Of a stretch of 64,000 nt of DNA, positions 26,684 to 35,679 are shown piece by piece. Origin of the DNA: Firm-13 sp037143795 (GTDB lineage Bacteria > Bacillota > Clostridia > Saccharofermentanales > Saccharofermentanaceae). Position 1 is the stretch's first letter. Every line of letters starts with the position of its first letter. The stretch is from contig JBAWXZ010000010.1 in NCBI GenBank assembly GCA_037143795.1, positions 1-64,000 on the forward strand, in the 5' to 3' direction. Made by a program: the position numbers and the translations under genes. The notes beneath the pieces were generated by a model. It made no database searches, was not told the origin of the DNA, and was given only the letters and a program-made list of their open reading frames with translations.

Positions 26684-27568
26684 ATGGCTGATATAGATGG
26701 ACTGAAAGTTTCAAAGGATTACGGCATTAATGAGCCTTTTGCAAACCAGAACGGGTTTTATATTAAAGGAGCCAACAGCCTTGAATGGGGAATGAAAAAA
26801 CACCTGTCGAATATTTTCGACCCGATAAGCGGCAATACTGTGATGTTTGCATTTGACCATGGATATTTTATGGGATCCACTGCCGGTTTGGAGAGGCTGG
26901 ATCTGCTGATTCCTAAATTGGCCGGCAGCGTGGACGTCCTGATGGCAACGCGCGGTGCACTGCGTACGTGTGTTCCTCCTGAATACAGGAATGCAATTGC
27001 CCTGCGGACCACTTCGGGATCTTCCATGCTGAATGAGGATCTGAGTCATGAGGTCATCGCGGTTGATATCGAGGATGCAATCCGGATGAATGCTGACTGC
27101 ATGGCCGTACAGACGTTTATCGGCGCAGACGGACAACTGTCCAGCCTTGACAATCTTTCAAGAACGATCAACGCAGGTATGCGGTATAGTATTCCTACTT
27201 TAGGTGTTGTCGCCGTTGGAAAAGACATGGAGAGAACAGACCGCTTCTTCAAATTGGCTACACGAATTGTAGCTGAGATGGGCGCCAATATCGTGAAGAC
27301 CTACTACTGCGATAACTTTGAGGATGTTGTAGCTGCGTGTCCGGTTCCCATTGTCGTCGCCGGCGGAAAGAAATTGCCTGAGGATGAGGCGCTGACACTC
27401 GCTTATCACGCAATCAGCGGAGGCGCACGCGGTGTGGATATGGGCAGGAATATTTTCCAGAGCCTGCATCCGGTAGAAATGGCTCAGTCCATACGCAAAA
27501 TTGTGCATGAAAAATATACGGATAAAGAAGCATTTGAATATCTGCAGGATTTGATTCATAAGGCATAA
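26684..27568 (+). CDS. lsrF: 3-hydroxy-5-phosphonooxypentane-2,4-dione thiolase LsrF
   Basis: 294 residues; ATG 26684 with AAGGAG ahead. Class-I-aldolase fold very similar to E. coli LsrF: LEWGMKKHLSNIFDP, VMFAFDHGYFMGSTAGLERLD, catalytic Lys205 in IVKTYYCDNF, GARGVDMGRNIFQS. The enteric enzyme transfers the acetyl of P-HPD to CoA, giving acetyl-CoA and dihydroxyacetone phosphate. Its substrate is made by LsrG in enterics, which is absent from this window. Best single indicator that the locus handles AI-2 rather than an ordinary pentose. Confidence 0.93.
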   Translation: MADIDGLKVSKDYGINEPFANQNGFYIKGANSLEWGMKKHLSNIFDPISGNTVMFAFDHGYFMGSTAGLERLDLLIPKLAGSVDVLMATRGALRTCVPPEYRNAIALRTTSGSSMLNEDLSHEVIAVDIEDAIRMNADCMAVQTFIGADGQLSSLDNLSRTINAGMRYSIPTLGVVAVGKDMERTDRFFKLATRIVAEMGANIVKTYYCDNFEDVVAACPVPIVVAGGKKLPEDEALTLAYHAISGGARGVDMGRNIFQSLHPVEMAQSIRKIVHEKYTDKEAFEYLQDLIHKA

Positions 27569-27698
27569 ATATTTTCGGGTATACTTCCGATATCGGTTGC
27601 TGCTGCCGGTTCTGCTCAGATATTGGCAGTTCCGGCAGCAATATTTATAGGATTTGGCAGCAGCGTATCAATTTTCAGCATTTGGAGGTAATTCCATT

Positions 27699-28700
27699 AT
27701 GGAATATGCAAAAACTACAGTAGACGGGTTGGAACTATCCAGGGTTGGCCTTGGTACCTGGGGGATGGGCGGCGGCAGCTACTGGGGCGAAGCTGAAGAA
27801 GACAGGGCAGTGAAAACGATTCATGCCGCATTGGATATGGGTATAAACGTGGTCGATACGGCAGCCGTGTATGGACTCGGACGTTCAGAAGAAATCGTTG
27901 GAAAAGGTTTGAGTCAGGCGGGCTATCGTAAAAAAGCTGTTTTGGCGACAAAATGCGGTCTGAGCTGGGATGCGCAGGGGAATGTATACAGGGACAGCCG
28001 GCCCGCAACAATCCGCAGGGAAATAGAGGACAGTCTGAAGAGACTTCAAACGGATTACATAGATATTTATCAGATTCACTGGGCAGACAAAAAAGTTCCC
28101 ATCGAAGAAACTGCATCGGTAATGCTGGATTTGATGAAAGAGGGAAAAATCAGGGCGATCGGTGTCTCGAACATGTCTAATGACCAGATGGATGAATGGA
28201 GAAAGACAGCACCGCTCCATACATTGCAGCCGTCATTCAACATTCTGGAAAACAAGTTGTTTGAGAATCAGATCCCTTATGCACAAAAAAACAACCTGGC
28301 AGTCCTGGGGTACAGTTCGCTTTGCCGGGGACTTCTTACCGGGAAGTATTTTGTCGGGATGGATTCGAATGCGCTGGCGATGAGGGCGCAGGAAGATAAG
28401 AAATTCCAGGGACAGAACTTTGTTAATCATGTTGCGGCAGTCGACGAATTAAAGGAATATGCGGTGAAGTTTGGAAAGACAGTTGCTCAGCTTGCCGTCA
28501 GATGGGTGCTCGACAGAGGTGTTACGTGTGCCTTATGGGGAATTACCAAAGAGGAACATCTTGAACCGGTTTCGGGAGTACTTGGATGGCATTTGACTGA
28601 GGAACAAATGGATGAGATGGAGCGTATAGTAGCGAAGCATATTCCGGTTCAAGTGGGCAAGGAATTCCTTGTTCCGCCATTTCGGGAGGATAGTATATGA
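27699..28700 (+). CDS. Aldo/keto reductase (general-stress-protein-69-like)
   Basis: 333 residues; ATG 27699 with GGAGGTAA ahead. The NAD(P)H-dependent TIM barrel shows NVVDTAAVYG, LATKCG and QIHW, the Asp, Tyr, Lys and His of the AKR catalytic tetrad. It follows lsrF on the same strand (130 bp) and overlaps the next AKR by 4 bp. It might reduce AI-2-derived dicarbonyls or sugars; the substrate is not known. Confidence 0.9.
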   Translation: MEYAKTTVDGLELSRVGLGTWGMGGGSYWGEAEEDRAVKTIHAALDMGINVVDTAAVYGLGRSEEIVGKGLSQAGYRKKAVLATKCGLSWDAQGNVYRDSRPATIRREIEDSLKRLQTDYIDIYQIHWADKKVPIEETASVMLDLMKEGKIRAIGVSNMSNDQMDEWRKTAPLHTLQPSFNILENKLFENQIPYAQKNNLAVLGYSSLCRGLLTGKYFVGMDSNALAMRAQEDKKFQGQNFVNHVAAVDELKEYAVKFGKTVAQLAVRWVLDRGVTCALWGITKEEHLEPVSGVLGWHLTEEQMDEMERIVAKHIPVQVGKEFLVPPFREDSI

Positions 28701-29617
28701 GAACGATGAAGCTTGGTAAATCAGAACTGCAAGTGCCTGTAATTGCCGTTGGATGCTTCAGGATCAACGCATTTACCCCAAAACAGGCTGAAACTTTTTT
28801 CCGGACCGCACTGGAATCCGGTGCTAATTTTTTTGACCATGCCGACGCATACAGCAACGGACTGTGCGAGTCGCTTTTCGCAGATGCCGTACATATGAAC
28901 AGTACAATCCGTGAGAAGATGATTCTTCAGACAAAGTGCGGTTTGATTGGGCACGAAGAGTATGACTTTTCTCAGAAACATATTCTGGAGGCGGTGGACG
29001 GCAGTTTGAAACGGCTGAAAACCGACTATCTGGACATGCTTTTACTGCATCGCCCGGATGCACTTGTTGAACCGGAGGATGTCGCGGAAGCCTTTGACAA
29101 ATTGCAGCAAAGCGGAAAAGTCCGGAATTTCGGAGTCTCCAACCAGAAACCGATGCAGATTCAGCTGCTGCAGAAATATGTCAGGCAGCCGCTGGTGGCA
29201 AATCAGCTGCAGTTGAGCATAGCAAGCGCAAATATGATTTCAAACGGCTGCAATGTCAATATGCTCAATGACTCGGCGATAGACCGCGATGGCAGTATCC
29301 TTGATTTTTGCCGGCTGAATGAGATTACGATACAGGCGTGGTCGCCGTTTCAGTATGGGTTTATGGAAGGTGTTTTCCTGGGCAGTGAAAAATATCCTGA
29401 GCTGAATGCTGTAATTGACAGGCTGTCAAAGCAGTACCAGGTAAATAATACGACAATTGCGATGGCATGGCTCTTACGGCATCCGGCCAAAATACAGGTG
29501 GTAACCGGAACAACAAATACGGACAGATTGCTTGATTGCTTCAAGGCTTCGGAAATCACACTGACACGCAGTGAGTGGTATGAAATTTTCAGATCGGCAG
29601 GGAATCTGCTGCCCTGA
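28697..29617 (+). CDS. Aldo/keto reductase, YdhF-like
   Basis: 306 residues starting at ATG 28697 within the upstream stop (ATGA). AKR tetrad visible in FFDHADAYSNG, LQTKCGL and LLLHRPD. It resembles E. coli YdhF. Translational coupling to the previous AKR implies the two work together or sequentially, probably as part of the lsr locus or just beside it. Confidence 0.9.
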   Translation: MRTMKLGKSELQVPVIAVGCFRINAFTPKQAETFFRTALESGANFFDHADAYSNGLCESLFADAVHMNSTIREKMILQTKCGLIGHEEYDFSQKHILEAVDGSLKRLKTDYLDMLLLHRPDALVEPEDVAEAFDKLQQSGKVRNFGVSNQKPMQIQLLQKYVRQPLVANQLQLSIASANMISNGCNVNMLNDSAIDRDGSILDFCRLNEITIQAWSPFQYGFMEGVFLGSEKYPELNAVIDRLSKQYQVNNTTIAMAWLLRHPAKIQVVTGTTNTDRLLDCFKASEITLTRSEWYEIFRSAGNLLP

Positions 29618-29697
29618 GATAGTATCCCTGTCACTGTATTCTCAAAGAAGAATGAATCGGAAATAATGTTGTATCTTCACGGAAAAGCGGGTGTAAA

Positions 29698-30093
29698 ATG
29701 GATCAATTGAATATGGGGCTTGCACATATCGGTGTTTTTGTTGCTGACCTGGAAGTATCTAAAAAGTTCTATTGTGAAACACTGGGGTTTATACTTGTTC
29801 ATGAAAATTATGTAGTAGGTGAACCTATTAAACTTGCATTTGTTCAATCCGGTGTTTGCATGATAGAATTGGTTGAGCTTCCGGACAGTAAAGGAAGGAC
29901 AGATGGAAAGGTTGATCATATCGCCTTTTCGGTTAATCATATTGAGGAAGTTTGGACATATCTGAAGGCAAAGGGAGTTGAATTTGAATCAGGTCAAATT
30001 ACTTCCGCTCCGGGGTATTTTGAAAAAGGTGCAAAATACATTTCGTTCAGGGGACCCGATAATGAGCGTCTGGAATTGAATGAGGTTTTTTAA
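29698..30093 (+). CDS. VOC-superfamily protein (glyoxalase I / methylmalonyl-CoA epimerase-like)
   Basis: 131 residues. Metal ligands of the paired beta-alpha-beta-beta-beta modules are in place: His in LAHIGVFV, Glu in MIELVEL, His in VDHIAF and Glu in LELNEVF. These proteins isomerise or epimerise carbonyl compounds. It lies 80 bp after the AKR pair on the same strand; an isomerase role on AI-2-derived phosphosugars would fit the missing LsrG, but this is only a guess. No strong RBS. Confidence 0.8.
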   Translation: MDQLNMGLAHIGVFVADLEVSKKFYCETLGFILVHENYVVGEPIKLAFVQSGVCMIELVELPDSKGRTDGKVDHIAFSVNHIEEVWTYLKAKGVEFESGQITSAPGYFEKGAKYISFRGPDNERLELNEVF

Positions 30094-30125
30094 AAATAGT
30101 ATAAATCTGCTTTATTGGAGTATAC

Positions 30126-30935
30126 ATGAATTGCACATTTTTATCGGACATAGACGGAACGCTGCTAAAGACCAATTCTCCGATGCCTGAAGCTACTATC
30201 GATGCAGCTCAGGCATTCGTAGATGCAAAAGGGTATCTTGCCTTGTGTACCGGACGGGAAATTCGTTCAGCAGGCTCAATTGTTCAATTGCTGCCGGTAA
30301 ATGCCCCCTGCATTCTGTATGGCGGGGGAATGATCTATGATTTTAAAGAACAAAAAATCCTTTGGATGCAGCCGCTGGATAACTCCATTCTTGTTGTCAT
30401 GGATACAATTTTACAATGCGAACCATCGGTAAGCATTACCGTATTAACTGTTGCGGGTATCCACACAATCCGCATGAACGGATTTATGTCGGAACACGGC
30501 GTATTTGAGGATCGTACGGCTCCTCAATGTATGATTTCAGAACTAAAAGGAGATATACTCAAAGTCCTGCTGACATGTGATGATCCGGAAATTCTCGAGG
30601 GACTCAGAGGCCGCATTATTGACCCTGACGTTTTTGAATATTCGTTTGCCGCCCTTCATTTCTACGAAATCACGCCTAAAGGGGTTGATAAGGGAACGTC
30701 TATGATAAAGCTTGAAGAATTGATGCATCTGCCCGACAATCACTTTTTCGTTTCGGGTGATGCGGGAACTGATTTGACCATGCGGAAAAATGCAGTATTG
30801 TTCTTTGCACCCGAAACAGCTGAGGAAATCGTTCGCAGATCTGCGGATTATATTATTCCGGGTCCATCCGACGCAGGCATGGTGCATGCATTTACCCGTG
30901 CTGTCGCTTATATGCATAACAAATCTATACGATAA
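30126..30935 (+). CDS. Cof-type HAD phosphatase
   Basis: 269 residues; ATG 30126 has a weak GGAG-like site. HAD motif I SDIDGTLL at 7-14, a C2-type cap, and the C-terminal Mg-binding motif SGDAGTDLTM. Cof-like phosphatases dephosphorylate sugar phosphates and cofactors such as FMN or PLP. Converges with ywbE, overlapping by 11 bp. Confidence 0.88.
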   Translation: MNCTFLSDIDGTLLKTNSPMPEATIDAAQAFVDAKGYLALCTGREIRSAGSIVQLLPVNAPCILYGGGMIYDFKEQKILWMQPLDNSILVVMDTILQCEPSVSITVLTVAGIHTIRMNGFMSEHGVFEDRTAPQCMISELKGDILKVLLTCDDPEILEGLRGRIIDPDVFEYSFAALHFYEITPKGVDKGTSMIKLEELMHLPDNHFFVSGDAGTDLTMRKNAVLFFAPETAEEIVRRSADYIIPGPSDAGMVHAFTRAVAYMHNKSIR

Positions 30936-31122
30936 TGTTCTGAACCCTGCCCACCAGATCGTTTTCTTCGAGCATTACCTTGATTCCATGGTGATGGGAG
31001 GCGCTGTTGGTCAGGATTCGTTTCACGTGACCCCGCGTCAGTTTGCCTGATCCCTGATCCGCTTTAAGTATTATATCAACCAACATGCCGGGCTGAATCG
31101 AGCTGCGGTTTTGTCCGTTCAT
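30925..31122 (-). CDS. ywbE: YwbE family protein (DUF2196)
   Basis: 65 residues, starting MNGQNRSSIQPGMLVDIILK and containing LTRGHVKRILTNSASHHHGIKV, the compact SH3-like sequence of YwbE. Function unknown; the family is widespread in Bacillota. RBS AAGAAGGA lies 9 bp ahead. Confidence 0.88.
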   Translation of the reverse strand: MNGQNRSSIQPGMLVDIILKADQGSGKLTRGHVKRILTNSASHHHGIKVMLEENDLVGRVQNIIV

Positions 31123-31275
31123 TTGATAATCCTTCTTTCTATATATATAGTTGATGAAATTTGTTATAGTGTGAGTATAAATCCATTCTATTTCTTATGC
31201 ATTAAGATGTAAAGTTTTGACTGACGGAGTCCCATTCATTGAAGTGCCGGCAAAGTACCGGGGAGCGTTGCAGCC

Positions 31276-31500
31276 ATGAAGATATTCCGAATTGAACTGG
31301 ACAATGAATTTGAAGCGGATGTAGTAGCTTCGATGTTTGAGGAAGAAAAGATTCCGCATAATGTTGTCAGCCATTACAGCTCGGCCTACGACGGGTTGTT
31401 TCAAATGACCATGGGCTGGGGGCATGTTGAAATCCCGGAAGAATTCCAGGAAAAAGCGGAAAAACTTATGCAGAGTTATAAGGAATCCCTGCCGGAGTGA
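31276..31500 (+). CDS. Small DUF2007-like protein
   Basis: 74 residues, acidic, with a beta-alpha-beta pattern (MKIFRIELDNEFEADVVASM; WGHVEIPEEFQEKAEKLMQS) resembling the putative signal-transducing domain DUF2007, which folds like a ferredoxin-like half. GGGAGCG is a weak RBS. No functional context; the next gene is 218 bp away. Confidence 0.65.
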   Translation: MKIFRIELDNEFEADVVASMFEEEKIPHNVVSHYSSAYDGLFQMTMGWGHVEIPEEFQEKAEKLMQSYKESLPE

Positions 31501-31657
31501 CCTGCCGGATTTACTGTCTGTGAAAGAGAGCTGCCGTTTCTTTTTGAAGATTCATGATATAATTATTAAGTTATACGAATGCTGCAATATTCGCGTGTAT
31601 GAATCTGACTGGCATGCGGACAAATTTGCTGGATGAAAATTGCGCGGAACATTTTTT

Positions 31658-31690
31658 TTGACAGTCGAATTGTTTTGAAAAACAATTCGA
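31658..31690 (+). promoter_or_regulatory. Inverted repeat at the promoter of the molybdenum-cofactor operon
   Basis: TTGACA at 31658-31663 is followed at once by a perfect 11-bp inverted repeat TCGAATTGTTT/AAACAATTCGA with a 4-nt loop (31665-31690), covering spacer and -10 position. No T-run follows, so it reads as an operator rather than a terminator. It does not match the ModE box of E. coli. Confidence 0.55.
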
Positions 31691-31718
31691 AGGATTAATA
31701 TCTGGGGAGTGGACAAAA

Positions 31719-32636
31719 GTGGAAACAGGTGCGATTATTGTAGCTTCCGGAAAAAAAGCAAGTAACGACTCGTTTCTGCCGATGATTAAAATAGGCAGTA
31801 TTTCGGCTGTCCTTCGCTTAATCAGGACCTTTCAGCAGGCTGGCGCAGCACCGATCGTCCTGGTTGCGGGAAGCCAGTCTGAAAAGCTTGAAAAACATGT
31901 GTCGCGTATGGGGATTGTATACCTGAGCGACTCCGGAAATGCATGCCATGAAATGATTGATTATGCAAAAATCGGGTTTGCATACCTTAAGGATAAATGC
32001 AGTCAGGTTCTGGTTGCTCCGGTCGATGTTCCTCTTTTTACATCGGACACGGTGCAGCGGTTAACAGGATCGGGGGCTTTGCTTGCCAGCCCCGTTTTCA
32101 ACGGAAAGCGCGGCCATCCCCTGTTGATTTCAAACAGCCTGATACCGTTTTTTCTGCAGTACCGGGGCGAAAACGGCCTGAAAGGTGCCATGGATGTCTG
32201 TGATTGTCAACGCACGAACATTGATGTCAGCGATGCCGGCGTTTTATATGATGTCAACTCCGGTGATGATTACCAGGATCTGCTTGAACATCATAATCAA
32301 GCCATTCTCCGGCCGATTGTGAAAATCCAATTAAGCAAGGAAGATGTTTTTTTTGAGCCCGGGACCGCACAGTTACTGTCCCAAATCGAAAATACAGGTT
32401 CTGTAAGGCTGGCATGCGAACAAATGACAATTTCTTACAGCAAAGGCTGGAAAATTATAAATATCATGGAAGAACAGCTTGGATATTCGGTTGTAAAACG
32501 GCAGCAGGGCGGCAAATACGGCGGCAGTGCCTGTCTTTCTGACAGGGGGAGGTCGCTTCTGAACCGGTATCATTCATTTGAGACGGCATGCAAAGGGATC
32601 ATACAACAGCAATTTGATATATATTTAAAAGAATGA
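31719..32636 (+). CDS. MobA/MocA-like nucleotidyltransferase fused to a ModE-type HTH domain
   Basis: 305 residues from a GTG start behind GGGGAGTGG. Residues 1-195 form an NTP-transferase domain (ATLV-type start GAIIVASGKKASND, VLVAPVDVPLF, FNGKRGHPLL). From about 205, a winged-helix domain (FFEPGTAQLLSQIENTGSVR, ISYSKGWKIIN, GKYGGSACLSDRG) matches the N-terminal DNA-binding domain of ModE. The first half would attach a nucleotide to molybdopterin (Moco cytidylyl or guanylyl transfer); the second could bind DNA or act only as a scaffold. First gene of the operon. Confidence 0.88.
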   Translation: METGAIIVASGKKASNDSFLPMIKIGSISAVLRLIRTFQQAGAAPIVLVAGSQSEKLEKHVSRMGIVYLSDSGNACHEMIDYAKIGFAYLKDKCSQVLVAPVDVPLFTSDTVQRLTGSGALLASPVFNGKRGHPLLISNSLIPFFLQYRGENGLKGAMDVCDCQRTNIDVSDAGVLYDVNSGDDYQDLLEHHNQAILRPIVKIQLSKEDVFFEPGTAQLLSQIENTGSVRLACEQMTISYSKGWKIINIMEEQLGYSVVKRQQGGKYGGSACLSDRGRSLLNRYHSFETACKGIIQQQFDIYLKE

Positions 32637-32675
32637 CATGTGTCAGTAATTCGATGCGTGCAGGAGGAGAATAAT

Positions 32676-33707
32676 ATGATACAAATAAATACTGCCGATG
32701 CAGTTGGCCACGTCCTCTGCCATGATATCACCCAAATCATCCCGGGTGTGACAAAGGATGCGATTTTTCGCAAAGGGCATATTGTGACCGAAGATGATAT
32801 TCCGGTGCTTCTTTCACTGGGTAAGGATCATCTTTTCATATGGGAAAAACAGGAAGGCATGCTGCACGAAAATGAAGCAGCTGAAATATTATATTCCATC
32901 TGTAAAAATGAACACATGCGGCCGTCAGAAGTCAAAGAGGGCAAAATTGACATATTCGCTGAAATGGACGGTCTATTTAAAGTGGACACAGCACGGTTGG
33001 ACCGGATCAATGCCTTAGGTGAAATGATGATAGCGACCCGGCATTCTGATTTTGCTGTCAAAAAAGGCGATAAACTGGCCGGCACGCGAATTATTCCGCT
33101 GGTCATCGAAAAAGAAAAAATGGACAGGGCCGTCGCAGCGGCAGGTCCGGAGCCTTTACTGGCGCTTCGCCCTTTCCTTAAAATGAAAGCAGCTATAATC
33201 ACAACCGGAAACGAAGTATTTTACGGACGGATTCAGGATGCCTTCGGTCCTGTGATCCGGGAAAAACTCGCGGAATTTGATGTTGAAGTGATCGGACAGA
33301 CGATCACGGATGACAGTCCGGAAAAAATATCGGGTACAATCATCGATTACATCAATAAGGGGGCGCAGCTGATTATCTGCACCGGAGGAATGAGCGTGGA
33401 TCCGGATGACACAACGCCCGCTGCCATTAAAAATACAGGGGCCCAGATCGTTTCCTATGGAGCTCCGGTACTTCCCGGTGCCATGTTTTTGCTCGCCTAT
33501 TATACAACCAAAGAGAACATGTCTATTCCTATCCTCGGGCTGCCCGGATGTGTCATGTATTCCAAAAGAACGATTTTTGACCTGGTTCTTCCCCGTATTA
33601 TGGCAGGGGAAGGACTTGGAGCGGAGGACCTTTCGAGCCTTGGTCACGGCGGCCTTTGCCTTGGCTGCCCGGTCTGCACTTTCCCCAATTGCAGTTTTGG
33701 CAAATGA
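32676..33707 (+). CDS. MoeA-like molybdopterin-binding protein
   Basis: 343 residues; ATG 32676 behind AGGAGGAGA. The N-terminal domain is followed by the MoCF_biosynth domain (GNEVFYGRIQDAFGPVI, TGGMSVDPDD, near 170-260) and LGLPGCVMY. It ends in a Cys-rich tail GLCLGCPVCTFPNCSFGK, seen in proteins that serve xanthine-dehydrogenase-type enzymes. MoeA inserts Mo into adenylated molybdopterin; this shorter relative probably does the equivalent for the enzymes linked to this cluster. Confidence 0.87.
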   Translation: MIQINTADAVGHVLCHDITQIIPGVTKDAIFRKGHIVTEDDIPVLLSLGKDHLFIWEKQEGMLHENEAAEILYSICKNEHMRPSEVKEGKIDIFAEMDGLFKVDTARLDRINALGEMMIATRHSDFAVKKGDKLAGTRIIPLVIEKEKMDRAVAAAGPEPLLALRPFLKMKAAIITTGNEVFYGRIQDAFGPVIREKLAEFDVEVIGQTITDDSPEKISGTIIDYINKGAQLIICTGGMSVDPDDTTPAAIKNTGAQIVSYGAPVLPGAMFLLAYYTTKENMSIPILGLPGCVMYSKRTIFDLVLPRIMAGEGLGAEDLSSLGHGGLCLGCPVCTFPNCSFGK

Positions 33708-33759
33708 TAGAGACAGTTATTGCACGATAAAAATGAAGATTTTCCAATGAGGTGACAAT

Positions 33760-34734
33760 ATGGTTGACCAATACGGAAGAACCATTGACTATATGCGAAT
33801 ATCCATAACCGACCGCTGTAACCTGCGGTGCATATACTGTATGCCGGCAGAAGGGATAGAATGCATCCCTCATAACGAAATTCTCACATACGAAGAGATT
33901 TTGCGGTTAGTTCGTGCCGCCGCCGCCAACGGCATCAGTAAAATTAAAATTACAGGCGGAGAGCCGCTCGTCCGCAAAAATGCATCAGAACTTGTCAGGC
34001 AGGTCAAACAGGTTGAAGGTATCCGGGAAGTAACGCTGACAACCAACGGGGTATTGTTTACAGAGCAGGGGGCGGACCTCGCTGCTGCAGGCCTGGACGG
34101 CGTGAATTTCAGCCTGGATACCCAGGACGCTTCGAATTTCAGAAGGATCACCCGCGTAGACGCATACAGGCAGGTTCTTGCTTCCATTGAGTATGCGCTG
34201 CAGCTCGGGATTAAAACCAAGATCAACTGTGTTCCCCTACAGCCGTATGATTATGCTGATTTAACCGAATTGGCAGGGTTTGCCAGGAAATACCCCATTG
34301 ATGTACGGTTTATTGAATTGATGCCAATCGGACTTGGCCTGCAGTATGAACCGGTCAGAAGTGAACATATACTCGGACTGCTTACAAGGGAATATGGAGA
34401 GCCGAAAGTCTCTCCGGTCATACATGGCAATGGTCCGGCCCGCTACTACGATTTTCCGGGCTTTATAGGAAGCATCGGGTTTATAAGCCCGATTTCCAAC
34501 ATATTCTGCGGAAACTGCAACCGTATCCGGCTGACCGCATCCGGAACACTGAAGCTGTGCCTCTGCAATAACAGGAGTCTGGAGCTGAAGCCGCTTTTAA
34601 GGGGCGGTATATCAGATGAGCAGTTATCAGAGGTCATCAGAAATGCAATATATAATAAGCCGCTTGAACACCATTTGGGCGGGCCTGATGATGATACGAC
34701 GGAAACAAAAAAGATGGTTCAAATAGGAGGGTGA
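33760..34734 (+). CDS. moaA: GTP 3',8-cyclase MoaA
   Basis: 324 residues, normal length; ATG with GAGGTGAC. Radical SAM C-x3-C-x2-C at DRCNLRCIYCM (residues 24-31). The C-terminal second cluster has CGNCNRIRL plus KLCLC, and the tail ends in IGG, needed for activity. First step of molybdopterin synthesis from GTP. MoaC, its partner, is not in this window, so it must lie elsewhere. Confidence 0.95.
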   Translation: MVDQYGRTIDYMRISITDRCNLRCIYCMPAEGIECIPHNEILTYEEILRLVRAAAANGISKIKITGGEPLVRKNASELVRQVKQVEGIREVTLTTNGVLFTEQGADLAAAGLDGVNFSLDTQDASNFRRITRVDAYRQVLASIEYALQLGIKTKINCVPLQPYDYADLTELAGFARKYPIDVRFIELMPIGLGLQYEPVRSEHILGLLTREYGEPKVSPVIHGNGPARYYDFPGFIGSIGFISPISNIFCGNCNRIRLTASGTLKLCLCNNRSLELKPLLRGGISDEQLSEVIRNAIYNKPLEHHLGGPDDDTTETKKMVQIGG

Positions 34735-34738
34735 GAAA

Positions 34739-35167
34739 ATGGGAAGCGTTATGGCCGTGTGCATAAGCGAACAGCGGGGCACCAAAAAAATCAACATAGG
34801 AAAAGACGAACTGATTGAAAATTATGGTTTGAAAAACGACAGCCATGCAGGTGACTGGCATCGTCAGGTCAGTCTGCTGTGCTATGAACGTGTTGAGGAA
34901 TTCCGTGCAAAAGGAAGCAAGGTAGGCGACGGTGATTTTGGCGAAAATCTGCTTGTGAAGGGTATTGATTTCAAAACGCTGCCCGTAGGAACGATTCTCG
35001 CATGCAATGACGTGCTTCTGGAGATTACCCAGATCGGAAAGCTCTGCCATTCGCACTGTAAGATTTACGAAGAAGTAGGCGACTGCATTATGCCGCAGGA
35101 AGGCGTATTTGCAAAAGTCATGCATGGCGGGACAATTTCCGCAGGAGATGATTTGTATGTCAAATGA
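34739..35167 (+). CDS. MOSC-domain protein
   Basis: 142 residues; ATG with GAGGGTGAG. The MOSC domain has HAGDWHRQVSLL, GDFGENLLVKG and the Cys-containing ITQIGKLCHSHCKIY. MOSC domains bind or transfer sulfur to Mo cofactor. It sits 4 bp after moaA and overlaps the MogA/MoaB gene by 11 bp. Confidence 0.9.
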   Translation: MGSVMAVCISEQRGTKKINIGKDELIENYGLKNDSHAGDWHRQVSLLCYERVEEFRAKGSKVGDGDFGENLLVKGIDFKTLPVGTILACNDVLLEITQIGKLCHSHCKIYEEVGDCIMPQEGVFAKVMHGGTISAGDDLYVK

Positions 35168-35666
35168 TGCAGTGAAAACATACCGTGCCGCTGTAATTAC
35201 CGCCAGCGACAAGGGCTCGCAGGGTGAGCGTGAAGACGTAAGCGGATCGGTTCTAAAAGAAATACTGGAGACCAACGGATACAGTATTGTCAGTTATTGT
35301 GTCCTTCCGGATGATAGGAATCAATTGGCCGGTGAAATGATGCGTCTTGCAGACAACGACCTTTGCGATATTATCCTTACTACCGGCGGGACGGGGTTTT
35401 CTCCCCGGGATATTACGCCGGAGGCCACATTATCAATCGCAGACCGCCTGGTACCCGGTATAAGCGAAGCAATGCGCTTTTACAGCATGACGATCACCAA
35501 ACGCGCCATGCTCAGCAGGGGGACATCCGTGATACGGGCAAGAACCCTGATCATCAATCTTCCCGGCAGCCCTAAGGCAGTACGGGAAAGCCTCGGGTAT
35601 ATCATCGGCGAATTGGGCCATGGACTGGCAATCCTCAGAAGTGATGCCAATGAATGCGCCCGTTAA
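35157..35666 (+). CDS. MogA/MoaB-type molybdopterin adenylyltransferase
   Basis: 169 residues; ATG 35157 behind GGAGATGA inside the MOSC gene. YRAAVITASDKGSQGEREDVSG, TTGGTGFSPRDITPEAT and LPGSPKAVRE are the MogA/MoaB hallmarks. Adenylates molybdopterin ahead of metal insertion. Whether it is better called MogA or MoaB cannot be decided here. Confidence 0.92.
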   Translation: MSNDAVKTYRAAVITASDKGSQGEREDVSGSVLKEILETNGYSIVSYCVLPDDRNQLAGEMMRLADNDLCDIILTTGGTGFSPRDITPEATLSIADRLVPGISEAMRFYSMTITKRAMLSRGTSVIRARTLIINLPGSPKAVRESLGYIIGELGHGLAILRSDANECAR

Positions 35667-35679
35667 AGGAGAACCATAC

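Noticed and set aside
27200..27559. Minus-strand frame within lsrF
   Set aside because: Antisense shadow; lsrF is conserved throughout.
29698..30093. Calling the VOC protein LsrG
   Set aside because: LsrG is an ABM-fold monooxygenase-like protein; this sequence is a VOC-fold metalloprotein.
31665..31690. Inverted repeat as terminator
   Set aside because: No T-run on either side; position fits an operator.
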